A DNA stretch of 64,000 nucleotides from Saprospiraceae bacterium (GCA_016718205.1 JADKEB010000010.1:1-64000), one strand, 5' to 3'. Numbered from the stretch's first letter, positions 36,636 to 46,117 are shown. The notes: generated from the sequence alone by a model not told the origin. Made by a program: numbers and translations.

Positions 36636-37931
36636 ATGAATCACCCTGCTACATTAAGTCATGAGTTTTCGGGTATTCTAGATCAGTTGGAATATACTGA
36701 CGACCACCTTTTTGTTACAGGTAAAGCAGGTACGGGCAAATCTACATTATTACAGATATTCAGAAATACTACCAAAAAGAGGGTAGTGGTGCTTGCGCCA
36801 ACAGGAATCGCAGCTTTGAATGTAAAAGGACAGACGATACATTCATTTTTTGGGTTTCCGCCACGGCTGATCAACAAATCTGAAATAGAAATACGCAAAT
36901 TTAACAAGGTATACAAAAACTTAGATATGATCATCATAGATGAAATATCTATGGTCAGGGCCGATATAATAGATAATATCGATTATTTCCTGAGGATCAA
37001 CAGGAATATCAACGCTCCTTTTGGAGGAGTGCAGATGATCTTTTTTGGAGATTTATTTCAGCTGCCTCCTATTATTTCTTCGATAGTAGAAAGAGAATAT
37101 TTCAGAACAACTTACCATACTCCTTATTTTTTTTCTGCCAGGGTCATTTCTGAGATAAGTATGAAAATGGTAGAACTCATCCATGTATACAGACAGGAGG
37201 AGCGTTATTTTATCAATTTGTTGGATAGTATCAGGACCAATAGCCTTGATTATGATGATTTTATGTTTATCAATCAACGCCATCAGGCAACTCCTGAAGA
37301 TGACGATTATTATATCACCTTATGTAGCCGTAATGATATCGCCAACAAAATCAATGAAAATGAACTCAAAGCTATCCAGTCACCCGTTTTTGAATTTCAG
37401 GCATCTGTGGCCGGAGAATTCAACCCGCAACTATTTCCTACTGAATACAATCTCAATCTGAAAACTGGTGCTCAAGTCATGTTTGTCAAAAATGACCTCC
37501 AGAAACAGTTTGTAAATGGCACTATTGGCATCATAGATGAACTGACTGGAGATACCATCAAAGTCAGAATTCTGGAGAATACTGAAAGCGAAAAAATCAT
37601 AGATGTGGATCGACAAGAATGGGAAATTCTGAAATACGAGATGGATCAACAAAAACCCGGAAATATCAGTACCAAAGTGATTGGTACTTTTAAACAATAT
37701 CCGCTTAAGCTGGCATGGGCGATTACAATCCATAAGAGCCAGGGAAAAACTTTTGATAAAGTGATCATTGATATGGGAAGTGGTGCTTTTGAGAGTGGTC
37801 AGACCTATGTGGCTTTGAGTCGATGCAGAACCCTGGATGGTATCATCCTGAAACAACCACTCAGAAACAGGGATATTATTGTCGATGAACGCGTGACGGA
37901 GTATTACGAACAAATCAGATATCTGAGCTGA
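36636..37931 (+). CDS. PIF1/RecD-like superfamily 1 DNA helicase
   Basis: A 431-residue AAA/SF1B helicase. Walker A is VTGKAGTGKST (residues about 29-39), motif Ia APTGIAALNVKGQTIHSFF, and Walker B IIIDEISMV. C-terminal motifs V and VI read AITIHKSQGKTFDKV and YVALSRCRTLDGI, as in UvrD_C_2/PIF1 proteins. It probably unwinds DNA 5'-3' in repair or replication. It is shorter than versions that carry an extra HRDC or zinc domain. It is the last sound gene before the corrupt G-rich stretch. Confidence 0.9.
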   Translation: MNHPATLSHEFSGILDQLEYTDDHLFVTGKAGTGKSTLLQIFRNTTKKRVVVLAPTGIAALNVKGQTIHSFFGFPPRLINKSEIEIRKFNKVYKNLDMIIIDEISMVRADIIDNIDYFLRINRNINAPFGGVQMIFFGDLFQLPPIISSIVEREYFRTTYHTPYFFSARVISEISMKMVELIHVYRQEERYFINLLDSIRTNSLDYDDFMFINQRHQATPEDDDYYITLCSRNDIANKINENELKAIQSPVFEFQASVAGEFNPQLFPTEYNLNLKTGAQVMFVKNDLQKQFVNGTIGIIDELTGDTIKVRILENTESEKIIDVDRQEWEILKYEMDQQKPGNISTKVIGTFKQYPLKLAWAITIHKSQGKTFDKVIIDMGSGAFESGQTYVALSRCRTLDGIILKQPLRNRDIIVDERVTEYYEQIRYLS

Positions 37932-37978
37932 CTTCTTTAAAAAAAATATCTACTTACTTACTTTGTAAAAATCTACAA

Positions 37979-38004
37979 TTTAGAGTATGTTTAAATTTTT
38001 TTTT
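37979..38004 (+). repeat. Terminal-repeat family TTTAGAGTATGTTTAAA, left end only
   Basis: TTTAGAGTATGTTTAAATTT is identical to the left end of the element at 48768. No matching right end is found before 38360. The sequence immediately after it is the anomalous G-rich tract, so the element interior may be missing from the assembly. Confidence 0.6.
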
Positions 38005-38320
38005 GGGGCCCTGGGGGCAGATTTAATTTTTTTCGGGGGGTATTTTTTTTGTCGCGGCGCGGGGGGGCGGCACCCTTCGATTTCCGGCGGTGGGGGGGGC
38101 GGCGGGGGGGGGCTCCCCGTGGGTTTGTTGTGGTGTAGAGGTGTTAACCGCGGGCCGCAAATTTTAATAAAATAAAAAAAAAAAAAAAAAAAAAAATTGT
38201 TAAGAAGTTGGAAAAAAAAAAACGCGGGGGGCCGGGGGGGGGTTAGGGGAGGGTTTGGGGAAAAGGGAAAAAGGGGAAAGGGGGGGGGAAGGGAGGGCGG
38301 GGGGGGAGGGGGGAAGTTAC
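38005..38320. other. Anomalous G-homopolymer / A-homopolymer stretch, probable assembly artefact
   Basis: Runs of 6-10 G and of over 20 A alternate with little else, in a window that is otherwise about two-thirds AT. No protein-like frame, RNA fold or repeat unit is recognisable. The edges are abrupt (TTTTTTTTTGGGGCCC at the left, GGGGAAGTTACC at the right). Confidence 0.8.
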
Positions 38321-38364
38321 CAATTTAATTGACATTATAATCAACCAGCAAAGGAGGAATTCTT

Positions 38365-39309
38365 TTATTTCCTATTAACTGATGACTTTAAATCTTGCTG
38401 AATCTCCTTCTGATACACCCTGATATAGTCAATTTCCATCACATTGGGAAATATCGGTTTTTTTTCTTTGTGCTTACGGCACACAGACTGATTGGCAATC
38501 ACATGTACAGGTTCGCCAAAAAATGGAAATGCCGGTTCCACAAGGTATTCCCCGGGTTTTATCCGACAACTATTGATTGGATTACCTTTCATGTCGTAAT
38601 ATTTTGGAATATATCGGACCATGATTCCATCAATGTAATATTTGATCATAGAAGGTTCGTACTCTACCGTAAAAGTATGAAAATCTGCAGAAAAATCAAT
38701 ACCAAAATCCACGATTCCCGAAACGCTGCTGTAGCAAGGAGCACCTTTGGTGGGGTTATTATTGGGACAGTTTTGAGAAGACCATTTATGTAGAGAAAAC
38801 TCAATTTTTTTGGTGCCTTTGCAGATGAATTCAAAAAAATCGATCTCAGTATTCCACCCAAAAACCCAAAATGCGGGCCATTGTTGTTTCCCTTTAGGAA
38901 GTTTACATCTCATTTCATATTTACCGTAGGTGGTAAATTTTTGTTTGGAGTACACGAGACCTGATGTATATTGGTATTCCTGTCCAAACCAAGCGGATGC
39001 AATTTTATCAGATTTTAAAAGGAGTAGCCCATTTTTTATCGATACATTTTCGTCTTTATATATGTTGGCTGTGACATGTGTTCTGCAAAATGAACAGGAA
39101 TCAGGTGCAGATGGTGGACCATAAGGGTAATAGGTGTACCACTTTGATGTATCCAAAGATGCTCCATCAAAATCATCAAAGAAAACCAACTTATAGGGTG
39201 ATATTATACATTCCTGTACATCAGGTACTGAAGTCTTTACTTTTTTCGTTTGTGCTGAGATATGACAAATGACATAGTGTAATAGTATTATAATCAGTAT
39301 GTTACGCAT
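38365..39309 (-). CDS. Glycoside hydrolase family 16 (laminarinase/beta-glucanase-like), secreted
   Basis: A 314-residue protein with a signal peptide (MRNILIIILLHYVICHISAQ) and the GH16 beta-jelly-roll pattern: YKLVFFDDFDGASLDTSKW at the N-terminus, then YTSGLVYSKQKFTTYGKYE, then WPAFWVFG. The catalytic motif ExDxxE is EIDFFE (nucleophile and acid/base Glu). GH16 enzymes cut beta-1,3/1,4-glucans, agar or carrageenan. The substrate cannot be deduced here. It is 12 nt downstream of recQ and in the same direction, so it is likely co-transcribed, an unusual pairing. Confidence 0.88.
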   Translation of the reverse strand: MRNILIIILLHYVICHISAQTKKVKTSVPDVQECIISPYKLVFFDDFDGASLDTSKWYTYYPYGPPSAPDSCSFCRTHVTANIYKDENVSIKNGLLLLKSDKIASAWFGQEYQYTSGLVYSKQKFTTYGKYEMRCKLPKGKQQWPAFWVFGWNTEIDFFEFICKGTKKIEFSLHKWSSQNCPNNNPTKGAPCYSSVSGIVDFGIDFSADFHTFTVEYEPSMIKYYIDGIMVRYIPKYYDMKGNPINSCRIKPGEYLVEPAFPFFGEPVHVIANQSVCRKHKEKKPIFPNVMEIDYIRVYQKEIQQDLKSSVNRK

Positions 39310-39321
39310 GTGTTAAAACCT

Positions 39322-41457
39322 TTACTTATTTAATTCTTTCACGATATATGCTAATGCAAGCCTCATCTTGTGAAACTCAAGAGGTGCTTCCATATACTCA
39401 GCAATCGGTGCAAGTGCCATTTGTTTGCTACATTTTAGCCAGGCATTGTTCACCGCAGTGATTTCTTCATGAGTTACGTAGGCGAGTATATCTACATATT
39501 CATCATTGGAGTACAGGTATGCAATATGACCATAAACAGTAGCTTCAGTTATCTCTCTTTGTTTAGCAATTTGTTTAGGATTCAGGCCTTTTTGTAATAA
39601 ATTGAATGTCTCTATATAGGTTTGTCCTTTTACATTTTTGACTTCAACCTGTTCACTCATATATCCTCTGATGATAGCCAGCAAGGTGTCTCCGTATTTT
39701 TCATATTTGACTTTACCTATTCCCTCTATATTTAAAAGATCGGTTTTGATCAATGGTTTTTTTGCAACTATATTTTCAAAAACCTGATCGCTGAAAATAA
39801 CATATGCCGGCACCTGCTGTTTTGTAGCCATCTCTGAGCGCCACTCTCTGAGTTTGAGCATCAGTCCTTCATGCAATTTCTGTTTTTTCCTGTGTGGTGT
39901 TGTTTTTTCTATTTCCAGGTCAGTCATTGATATATCCACAAGCTGGACTGAGACGCCTTCGAACAAAACAAGTTTAGTGAGTGGTGTGGCTTTAAGCTTA
40001 AATCCATCAGTGTAATCTATCCTTATATAGCCTTGATTGATGAGTTGAGTGATGTATATTTTCCAGTTGATATAAGAAATGTCTTTTCCAGCACCAAATG
40101 TCTTGATTTTGTCCAGGCCAGCCTCTCTGATTTCAGCCCGATATGAACCACGCAATACGTCTATAAGAGTATTGATAGTCACGTTTTCATTACACCGGAT
40201 AATGGCTGAGAGGGCTTTTTGTGCAATTACCGTGGCATCCTTACTTTTAGGTGGATGAATACAGTTATCACAATGCCGGCATGGTTTCGTGCGGTATTCA
40301 CCAAAATAATTGAGTACCAGATTGGTCCTGCACTCATTGGCAGAGGCGTATTCCCACATCCGGTCCAGTTTGGCGTATTGCACAGTTTTGTACTCTTCTG
40401 TCGCCTGACTGTCATCTATAAATCTTTTGAGCATGATATAGTCTCCCCAGCTGTAGAATAACAGCGCACGTGCCGGGCTGCCATCTCTGCCAGAGCGACC
40501 AATCTCCTGATAGTAACCTTCCAGATTTTTTGGCATGGCATAATGGATGACCCATCTGATATTGCTTTTGTCGATTCCCATACCGAAAGCTATGGTGGCG
40601 CATATAAACCGCACTTTGTCTTCCTGAAACTCCTTCTGCACTTTTGATCTTTCGACAGGACTCATTCCGGCGTGATAGTAGGCACAATTAAATCCTGCTG
40701 ACACGAGCTTGGCTGATAGTTTTTCTGTTTCATTGCGGGAAAGGCAGTAAATGATACCGCTTTGGTTTTCGGTTTTTTGGAGGAATTCCACTGTTTGCCT
40801 GTATTTTTGTTCAGCAGGGCGGGATTCAGTGGTGATATTTTTACGCTCGAAGCTGGAAATGAATATCTCAGGCTCCTGAAGGTGCAGTTGTTTAGTTATA
40901 TCAAGTTGTGTGGCAGCATCAGCGGTCGCCGTAAGTGCTATAAAAGGTACAGAGGTAAACCTATCTCTGACTTTATGGAGCATCACATAATCAGGTCTGA
41001 AATCATTGCCCCATACAGAGACACAATGCGCCTCATCGATAGCTATAAGGCTGATCTGAAACTTTGCCAGATAGTCAGTAAAACCTGTGGAATTGATACG
41101 TTCAGGTGAAATGTACAACAATTTAATCTGAGATTTTTGTAGTTGTGTATCTACATCGATTTGCTCTGATTTTGTCATATTGGAGTGCAAAGCCGCTACT
41201 TGCACACCTGCAGATTTTAGAGCTGCAACCTGATCATTCATCAGTGCGATAAGTGGAGAAATCACTATGGTCATGCCATCCATCATCAAAGCAGGTAGCT
41301 GGTAGCATAGAGATTTTCCACCACCTGTCGGCATGATGACTAAAGAATCCTTTGTTGCCAAAACCCTGTCTATTACATTTTCCTGACCTTCACGAAAAGT
41401 AGTATAGCCCCATACTTCTTTTAATAATTTATATTTGTCAGCGAGCAGTTGATCCAT
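39322..41457 (-). CDS. recQ: ATP-dependent DNA helicase RecQ
   Basis: A 711-residue SF2 helicase. Motif I is MPTGGGKSLCYQLPA, DEAH box AIDEAHCVSVWG, motif VI region EIGRSGRDGSPA. The RQC zinc site is C(x)nC-H-CDNC (CRTNLVLNYFGEYRTKPCRH then CDNC). A winged helix, an HRDC domain (MLKLREWRSEMATKQQVPAY) and a C-terminal HTH-like segment (LNPKQIAKQREITEATVY) complete it. It unwinds 3'-5' and resolves recombination and stalled-fork structures. The start at 41457 fits a -7 box at 41481-41488. Confidence 0.96.
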   Translation of the reverse strand: MDQLLADKYKLLKEVWGYTTFREGQENVIDRVLATKDSLVIMPTGGGKSLCYQLPALMMDGMTIVISPLIALMNDQVAALKSAGVQVAALHSNMTKSEQIDVDTQLQKSQIKLLYISPERINSTGFTDYLAKFQISLIAIDEAHCVSVWGNDFRPDYVMLHKVRDRFTSVPFIALTATADAATQLDITKQLHLQEPEIFISSFERKNITTESRPAEQKYRQTVEFLQKTENQSGIIYCLSRNETEKLSAKLVSAGFNCAYYHAGMSPVERSKVQKEFQEDKVRFICATIAFGMGIDKSNIRWVIHYAMPKNLEGYYQEIGRSGRDGSPARALLFYSWGDYIMLKRFIDDSQATEEYKTVQYAKLDRMWEYASANECRTNLVLNYFGEYRTKPCRHCDNCIHPPKSKDATVIAQKALSAIIRCNENVTINTLIDVLRGSYRAEIREAGLDKIKTFGAGKDISYINWKIYITQLINQGYIRIDYTDGFKLKATPLTKLVLFEGVSVQLVDISMTDLEIEKTTPHRKKQKLHEGLMLKLREWRSEMATKQQVPAYVIFSDQVFENIVAKKPLIKTDLLNIEGIGKVKYEKYGDTLLAIIRGYMSEQVEVKNVKGQTYIETFNLLQKGLNPKQIAKQREITEATVYGHIAYLYSNDEYVDILAYVTHEEITAVNNAWLKCSKQMALAPIAEYMEAPLEFHKMRLALAYIVKELNK

Positions 41458-41480
41458 GTACAGGTCATTAATATGAAGTG

Positions 41481-41488
41481 CAAATATA
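41481..41488 (-). promoter_or_regulatory. Bacteroidota -7 box for recQ
   Basis: TATATTTG on the minus strand matches TAnnTTTG and lies 24 nt before the recQ ATG. It gives a short leader and supports that start. The rest of the 360-nt gap (41489-41817) holds only three loose GAGTTCAAT copies near 41530-41560. Confidence 0.62.
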
Positions 41489-41817
41489 ACTAAATCATTT
41501 ATCTAAATCGTGAATTTGGAGATCAATATGAGTTCAATGAGAGTTCAATGGGAGTTCAATAAGAGACTAACAGCCTCTGTAGGAAAAGGACATGATAATA
41601 ATAATAATTTTGGATCTAAGAATATACAAAAGAAAGAATCCGGGAACAATATGTACTCCCGTAAAGAGATAATTCTGATACAGATGGAGGTAAAAGAGAA
41701 GGGATAAAAAGTAATGACACAAAAACATGACTTGCTTTCAGGTACTTATTCTCATAGCTCAAAAAGGAATTAGTCCATAGCAAAGCTGGATTAAAGCGCA
41801 GGAATATACTTAAGGAA

Positions 41818-42987
41818 TCATAATTGCCGCATCTCATTAAATGCCTGATCCAGATCTGAAATGAGATAATCAGCACTTTCAAGGCCTACGTAAAATCTTA
41901 CCATCGTCCAGTGTACCGGGGAGTCCGGCATGCCTGGAATTTCGTGAAATCCTATGCTTGGCATCATCAATGATTCGTATCCGCCCCATGATACAGCTAT
42001 TAAAAATCTTTTCAATGCATGAACAAACCGAAGTACTTCGACTTTTGTGTCGGCTTTTAGTTTTATTGTTATCAATCCGCCACACCCCGACATCTGTTTG
42101 CTTGCTAATGTATATTGTTCTGATGCGGGATGTAATGGGAAATAGAGTTTCTCAACTCCCGGGTGACTGTAAAGGTAAGTAGCAACTTTATGAGCAGTCT
42201 CATCGCTTCTCCTGACTCTTAAATCCAGGGTACGTAATCCTCTGATGATCAGTGCGGCGTCATGAGGGGATAAGGTAAGACCCAATGTCATCAACTCTGA
42301 ATCAAAAATTTTTCTGATCATGGCATGGCTTGAACAAATGACTCCATTGACCACATCACTGTGCCCATTGATATATTTAGTGCCTGAATGAACGATGATG
42401 TCAATTCCGAAATCAGAAGGGTTTTGAAATATAGGTGAAGCATGGCTATTATCAACAATGGTGACGATCTGATGTTGTTTTGCTATTTGAGCACAAAAGG
42501 TCAAATCCTGAATGTCAAATGTTAAGGTATTTGGGCTTTCAAGATATAAGACTTTGGTATTTGGCTTGGTAGCGTCTTCTATTTCTTTGTTATTTTTACC
42601 ATCAATAAAAGTAAAATCGACTCCAAATCGTGGTAGCAACTTAGAAATCAACTTATAGGTCCAGCTATATGGTTTTTGGACACATACTATGTGATCACCG
42701 GCTTTGACATTGGCCATTACTGCGGCAGCCACCGCTGCGGCACCACTTCCAGTGACTAGCGCATCTTCCGTATGCTCAAGTGCTGCCAGTTTTTTTCGTA
42801 GGATTGTTACAGTCGGATTATTACCTCTGGTATATATGTGTTGGTTGAATTCATCAGCAAAGGATGACCTCATATGCTCAACAGAATTAAAAACAAAATT
42901 GCTGCTTTGAATAACAGGTGGGGCTACGGCATTAAAATAATTTGCACGATCTTCTCCCAAATGTGTTAATATGTCATTGATATCCAT
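41818..42987 (-). CDS. Cys/Met-metabolism PLP-dependent enzyme (cystathionine gamma-synthase/beta-lyase family)
   Basis: A 389-residue fold-type I PLP enzyme. It has the conserved active-site HSGTKYINGHSDVVNG with the Schiff-base Lys, an upstream IYTRGNNPTV (YxR phosphate/PLP region), GSGAAAVAAAVMANVKAGDH, and VDNSHASPIFQNP (Asp to the pyridine N). Members interconvert cysteine, homocysteine and cystathionine, or degrade methionine. The exact activity (metB, metC or a lyase) cannot be fixed. It stands alone between intergenic repeats and its stop abuts a 360-nt gene-free gap. Confidence 0.88.
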   Translation of the reverse strand: MDINDILTHLGEDRANYFNAVAPPVIQSSNFVFNSVEHMRSSFADEFNQHIYTRGNNPTVTILRKKLAALEHTEDALVTGSGAAAVAAAVMANVKAGDHIVCVQKPYSWTYKLISKLLPRFGVDFTFIDGKNNKEIEDATKPNTKVLYLESPNTLTFDIQDLTFCAQIAKQHQIVTIVDNSHASPIFQNPSDFGIDIIVHSGTKYINGHSDVVNGVICSSHAMIRKIFDSELMTLGLTLSPHDAALIIRGLRTLDLRVRRSDETAHKVATYLYSHPGVEKLYFPLHPASEQYTLASKQMSGCGGLITIKLKADTKVEVLRFVHALKRFLIAVSWGGYESLMMPSIGFHEIPGMPDSPVHWTMVRFYVGLESADYLISDLDQAFNEMRQL

Positions 42988-43075
42988 CAGATTGACCTTT
43001 GATTTCGATGTAAATATTTAATATACTGCAATATTAAATGATTTACCAATGATTTGGAAACAAAAAGGATAATAT

Positions 43076-43244
43076 GAGTATGTATGTTTAAATATTTGGG
43101 TTAATATGAAACTAATCAAATTTAGTTGGTAGAAAGGTGGATTCTGAAATCGAATATGAGCAATTCATATGAAAACTTTTAGCACGGGCAAAAAAAATAT
43201 TGGTTAGCGGGTGTTCAATGATTAAATTTTAAACATACTCTAAA
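43076..43244. repeat. Terminal-inverted-repeat element (TTTAGAGTATGTTTAAA family), 169 bp
   Basis: The left end GAGTATGTATGTTTAAATATT (43076-) faces the right end AAATTTTAAACATACTCTAAA (43224-43244). The interior has no transposase frame. It fills most of the 305-nt gap between the PLP enzyme and the methyltransferase. Confidence 0.65.
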
Positions 43245-43292
43245 GTTTAAAAGCTATTTTTACGTTTTTTAATTGACTTAGTCCTGAATCAT

Positions 43293-44102
43293 ATGATGGT
43301 AAAATCCATTACAAGTCCTTCCAATCCCTTGATCAAAAAGATCGCCTCCCTCAATGATAAGCCAAAACTCAGAAAGGAAACCGAATCTTTTGTTATAGAA
43401 GGAAAAAAAGAAATACTGATGGCGATACGTGGAGGATATACACCTTCCGTCATGCTTTTCAATCCTGTCATAGTCAGGTATAATCAACTGTTTGACCTGT
43501 ATGGAGAGGTACTTTTCAGCACTGAAATGATTGAAGTAACCAATCTGGTTTACAATAAAATTGCTTATCGGGAGACTACCGAAGGTGTCATGGCTATTTT
43601 CAAACAGCGGAAAACTAATTTACCAGATCTGTCATGGACATCAGATACTCCATTACTGCTGGTGGCTGAATCTCCTGAAAAGCCGGGGAATATCGGCGCA
43701 TTGCTTCGCACAGCCGATGCCGCTGGTGTGGATGCTGTAATTATTGCAAATCCCACGACGGACATGTTTAACCCCAATATCATCAGATCAAGTGTCGGAA
43801 CGCTATTTACCACGCAGATTGCAACTGCTACCACTGATGAGGTCATCCATTTTTTAAAAAGTAAGAAGTTACAAATAATCTGTGCCACCCTGGCTGATAA
43901 TGCTTTATCATGTTACAAAATGAATTTTAAACTACCTACTGCTATAGTGGTAGGCACAGAATCATCAGGTTTGAGTGAAACATGGATCAATGCAGCTGAT
44001 TATAATGTGATCATACCCATGGGAGGACAAGTGGATTCGATGAATGTCTCTGTAAGTGCGGCTATTTTACTTTTCGAAGCAGTGCGGCAAAGGAAGCATT
44101 AA
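43293..44102 (+). CDS. TrmH/SpoU-family RNA 2'-O-methyltransferase
   Basis: A 269-residue SPOUT enzyme. It has an N-terminal substrate-binding domain (FVIEGKKEILMAI) and the three SPOUT motifs in order: PGNIGALLRTADAAG (motif 1), VVGTESSGLSE (motif 2) and IPMGGQVDSMNVSVSAAIL (motif 3), which form the knot that binds SAM. It methylates a ribose in rRNA or tRNA. The target cannot be named. It stands alone, with an IS-like element just upstream. Confidence 0.92.
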   Translation: MMVKSITSPSNPLIKKIASLNDKPKLRKETESFVIEGKKEILMAIRGGYTPSVMLFNPVIVRYNQLFDLYGEVLFSTEMIEVTNLVYNKIAYRETTEGVMAIFKQRKTNLPDLSWTSDTPLLLVAESPEKPGNIGALLRTADAAGVDAVIIANPTTDMFNPNIIRSSVGTLFTTQIATATTDEVIHFLKSKKLQIICATLADNALSCYKMNFKLPTAIVVGTESSGLSETWINAADYNVIIPMGGQVDSMNVSVSAAILLFEAVRQRKH

Positions 44103-44226
44103 AAAAGGGTATTCGTCCAGATACATATGTGCAGTATTATCGAGAAGTACAAAGAAAATGCCTGAAATCACCCCGGTGAGAACATAATTTAGCTTATATT
44201 AGCCTATAGTTTTTATTTTTAGTTAT

Positions 44227-44373
44227 TTATAAATAGTTGAATAACAGATATATAAGTACAACAGCTATTACTGTTACGAGAATGGCAACTTTCATAAACT
44301 GTTTTTCATCCTTTACATCTTGAGCAGAAAGGGCTTGTTTTTTTGGTGTTGACTTTATTCTATATTTTGACAT
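44227..44373 (-). CDS. Small membrane protein, 48 residues
   Basis: ATG 44373 opens a 48-codon frame. A basic, polar N-terminus (MSKYRIKSTPKKQALSAQ) and a charged stretch (DVKDEKQFMK) are followed by one clear membrane helix (VAILVTVIAVVLIYLLF) ending NYL. This positive-inside single-span design resembles the tiny uncharacterised membrane proteins frequent in Bacteroidota. No family can be named. It lies between a convergent gene and era and reads in the era direction. Confidence 0.6.
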   Translation of the reverse strand: MSKYRIKSTPKKQALSAQDVKDEKQFMKVAILVTVIAVVLIYLLFNYL

Positions 44374-44493
44374 GATATTGGTATTTTAAAGTCACTAAGG
44401 TAAAATGTTTTTTTAATTCTGCAAAGATATCTGTATTCAAAATGTGGAAAAATTAATTTTTGTTTCATTAGACGCATGATTCATGTTAAAAAA

Positions 44494-45393
44494 TTACTCG
44501 CTGTACCCAAAATGTTTTAACATTCTTTCATCGTTTCGCCAGTTCTCCTTAATTTTAACATTGAGGTCTAAATAAACATGTTTTCCGAAAAATTTTTCAA
44601 TATCGGCTCTGGCAGCAATGCCCAATTTTTTGATAGCTTCTCCGTTTTTGCCTATGATAATGGGTTTTTGTGATTTTCTGTCAACATATATATCAGCGTA
44701 GATCATCAGAAGAGGCTGACCATTTTTTTCTTCTTCTTTAAATCTTGTGACCAACACCTCACAAGAGTACGGCACTTCTTGTTTGTAAAGCAGCAATATT
44801 TTTTCTCTGATCATTTCTGATGCAAAAAATCGTTCTGACTTATCTGAAATTTCATCTTTGGGGTAGTAAGGTGGTGCTTCGGGAAGGAAGGCCAGGATTT
44901 TTTCAAACAAATATTCAGTATTGATCTTTTCTTGTGCAGAAATGAAGAACACTTCATCAAATTTTACATGTTGTTCCCAAAACGAGGCCACTTCATCGGC
45001 CATGTTACTTTTGTCGAGATCTGTTTTGTTGATGATGAGAAACTTAGGTACTGTTGTTTCCGCCAATGCTTTTATGACTTTTTCTTCACCGGTATATTTT
45101 TCAAATATGTCAGTAACCATCAGCAAAATGTCTGCATCCTCGAATGAAGCCCATGCAAACTTATTCATGGAGTTCTGCATGCCATATAGCGGGTTTTCTA
45201 TTATGCCAGGAGTATCTGAAAAAATTATCTGGTAGTCATCCTCGCTTAATAGCCCAAGGATACGATGTCTGGTCGTCTGTGGTTTGGATGTGACCACTGA
45301 CATTTTTTCTCCGCTAAGGGTATTCATGAGGGTGGATTTTCCTACATTAGGATTTCCGATGATATTTACAAAACCCGATTTATGATTGTTCAT
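44494..45393 (-). CDS. era: GTPase Era
   Basis: A 299-residue protein. G1 GNPNVGKSTLMN, switch-region TTRHRI, G3 DTPGI, G4 NKTDL, then a C-terminal KH domain with GKNGEAIKKLG (GxxG) and the closing WRNDERMLKHFGY. Era binds the 3' end of 16S rRNA in 30S maturation and is usually essential. It is cytosolic or loosely membrane-associated. No operon partner is apparent. Confidence 0.97.
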   Translation of the reverse strand: MNNHKSGFVNIIGNPNVGKSTLMNTLSGEKMSVVTSKPQTTRHRILGLLSEDDYQIIFSDTPGIIENPLYGMQNSMNKFAWASFEDADILLMVTDIFEKYTGEEKVIKALAETTVPKFLIINKTDLDKSNMADEVASFWEQHVKFDEVFFISAQEKINTEYLFEKILAFLPEAPPYYPKDEISDKSERFFASEMIREKILLLYKQEVPYSCEVLVTRFKEEEKNGQPLLMIYADIYVDRKSQKPIIIGKNGEAIKKLGIAARADIEKFFGKHVYLDLNVKIKENWRNDERMLKHFGYSE

Positions 45394-45523
45394 TCTTTGC
45401 TTTTATTGTATTAAAATATTTGAAACCTGCTATTCTAAAAACTTTTCATAACGATACAACATCAGATTGCAGAAAAGAATCCTTCGACATTGCCAAAAAA
45501 AAAATTGCAGATACACAATGATC

Positions 45524-46105
45524 CTATAAAATAGATTTTTGCTTTTGGTGCATCAGTTCTTCAATGGCTTGTACTATGAAGTCTGGTTTTTGTGCTCTCC
45601 AAGTCATTTCGTTGTATTGTTGTCCCATGCTCATATAGTAGTACAAACGATATTTTTCCATTTCCTTGAGTACATGATCATAACTATTAATAACACAAAT
45701 CCATCCGCCATCATCTTTTACATCATCATACCATTCTTCATAGTAACAATCGTCGTCTCCATGATAATTCAATACGTTGTCACACAAAAGTACAAATTTA
45801 TTTATTCTTTTTTTAATAAGGTGGTCTACAACATCCCTTTTCAAAAACATGATATCATTGCCTATACAATCATTCCACTCACCTACGAATTCAATCAAAG
45901 CATAATGTCTTATATAGTCTGAGTACAATATTTTTGCATACAATGTTTCTGATCCAAAAAAATCCCATTGTGGATGGATATAATAGTTGTAAATTTTGTT
46001 AGTAAACAGAAATTCATTGTATTCTCTGCCATAAAATGGTGATTTAGGGTCATTTTCAGCGGTGTATTCATCACGCCAGCCCCACCATGGTTCTATATCA
46101 TGCAC
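45524..46105 (-). CDS. Hypothetical protein, acidic and aromatic-rich
   Basis: A 193-residue protein I do not recognise. It begins MHDIEPWWGWRDEY and is unusually rich in Trp, Tyr, Asp and Glu (for example DDDCYYEEWYDDVKDDGGW). A hydrophobic core segment (INKFVLLCDNVLNYHG) suggests an alpha/beta fold. There is no signal peptide and no membrane helix. It ends 12 nt before the CDF transporter start-side neighbour in the same direction, so it is probably the upstream-independent partner of that gene's operon (stop of CDF at 46118, this start at 46105). Confidence 0.75.
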   Translation of the reverse strand: MHDIEPWWGWRDEYTAENDPKSPFYGREYNEFLFTNKIYNYYIHPQWDFFGSETLYAKILYSDYIRHYALIEFVGEWNDCIGNDIMFLKRDVVDHLIKKRINKFVLLCDNVLNYHGDDDCYYEEWYDDVKDDGGWICVINSYDHVLKEMEKYRLYYYMSMGQQYNEMTWRAQKPDFIVQAIEELMHQKQKSIL

Positions 46106-46117
46106 TCCAATATGCTT

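Noticed and set aside
37987..38175. Open frame of about 62 codons in the G-rich block
   Set aside because: It is built from G homopolymers (poly-Gly) in a stretch that looks like an assembly fault.
41510..41707. 65-codon plus-strand frame beyond the recQ promoter
   Set aside because: It has no domain or signal, contains loose GAGTTCAAT repeats, and has poor codon character.
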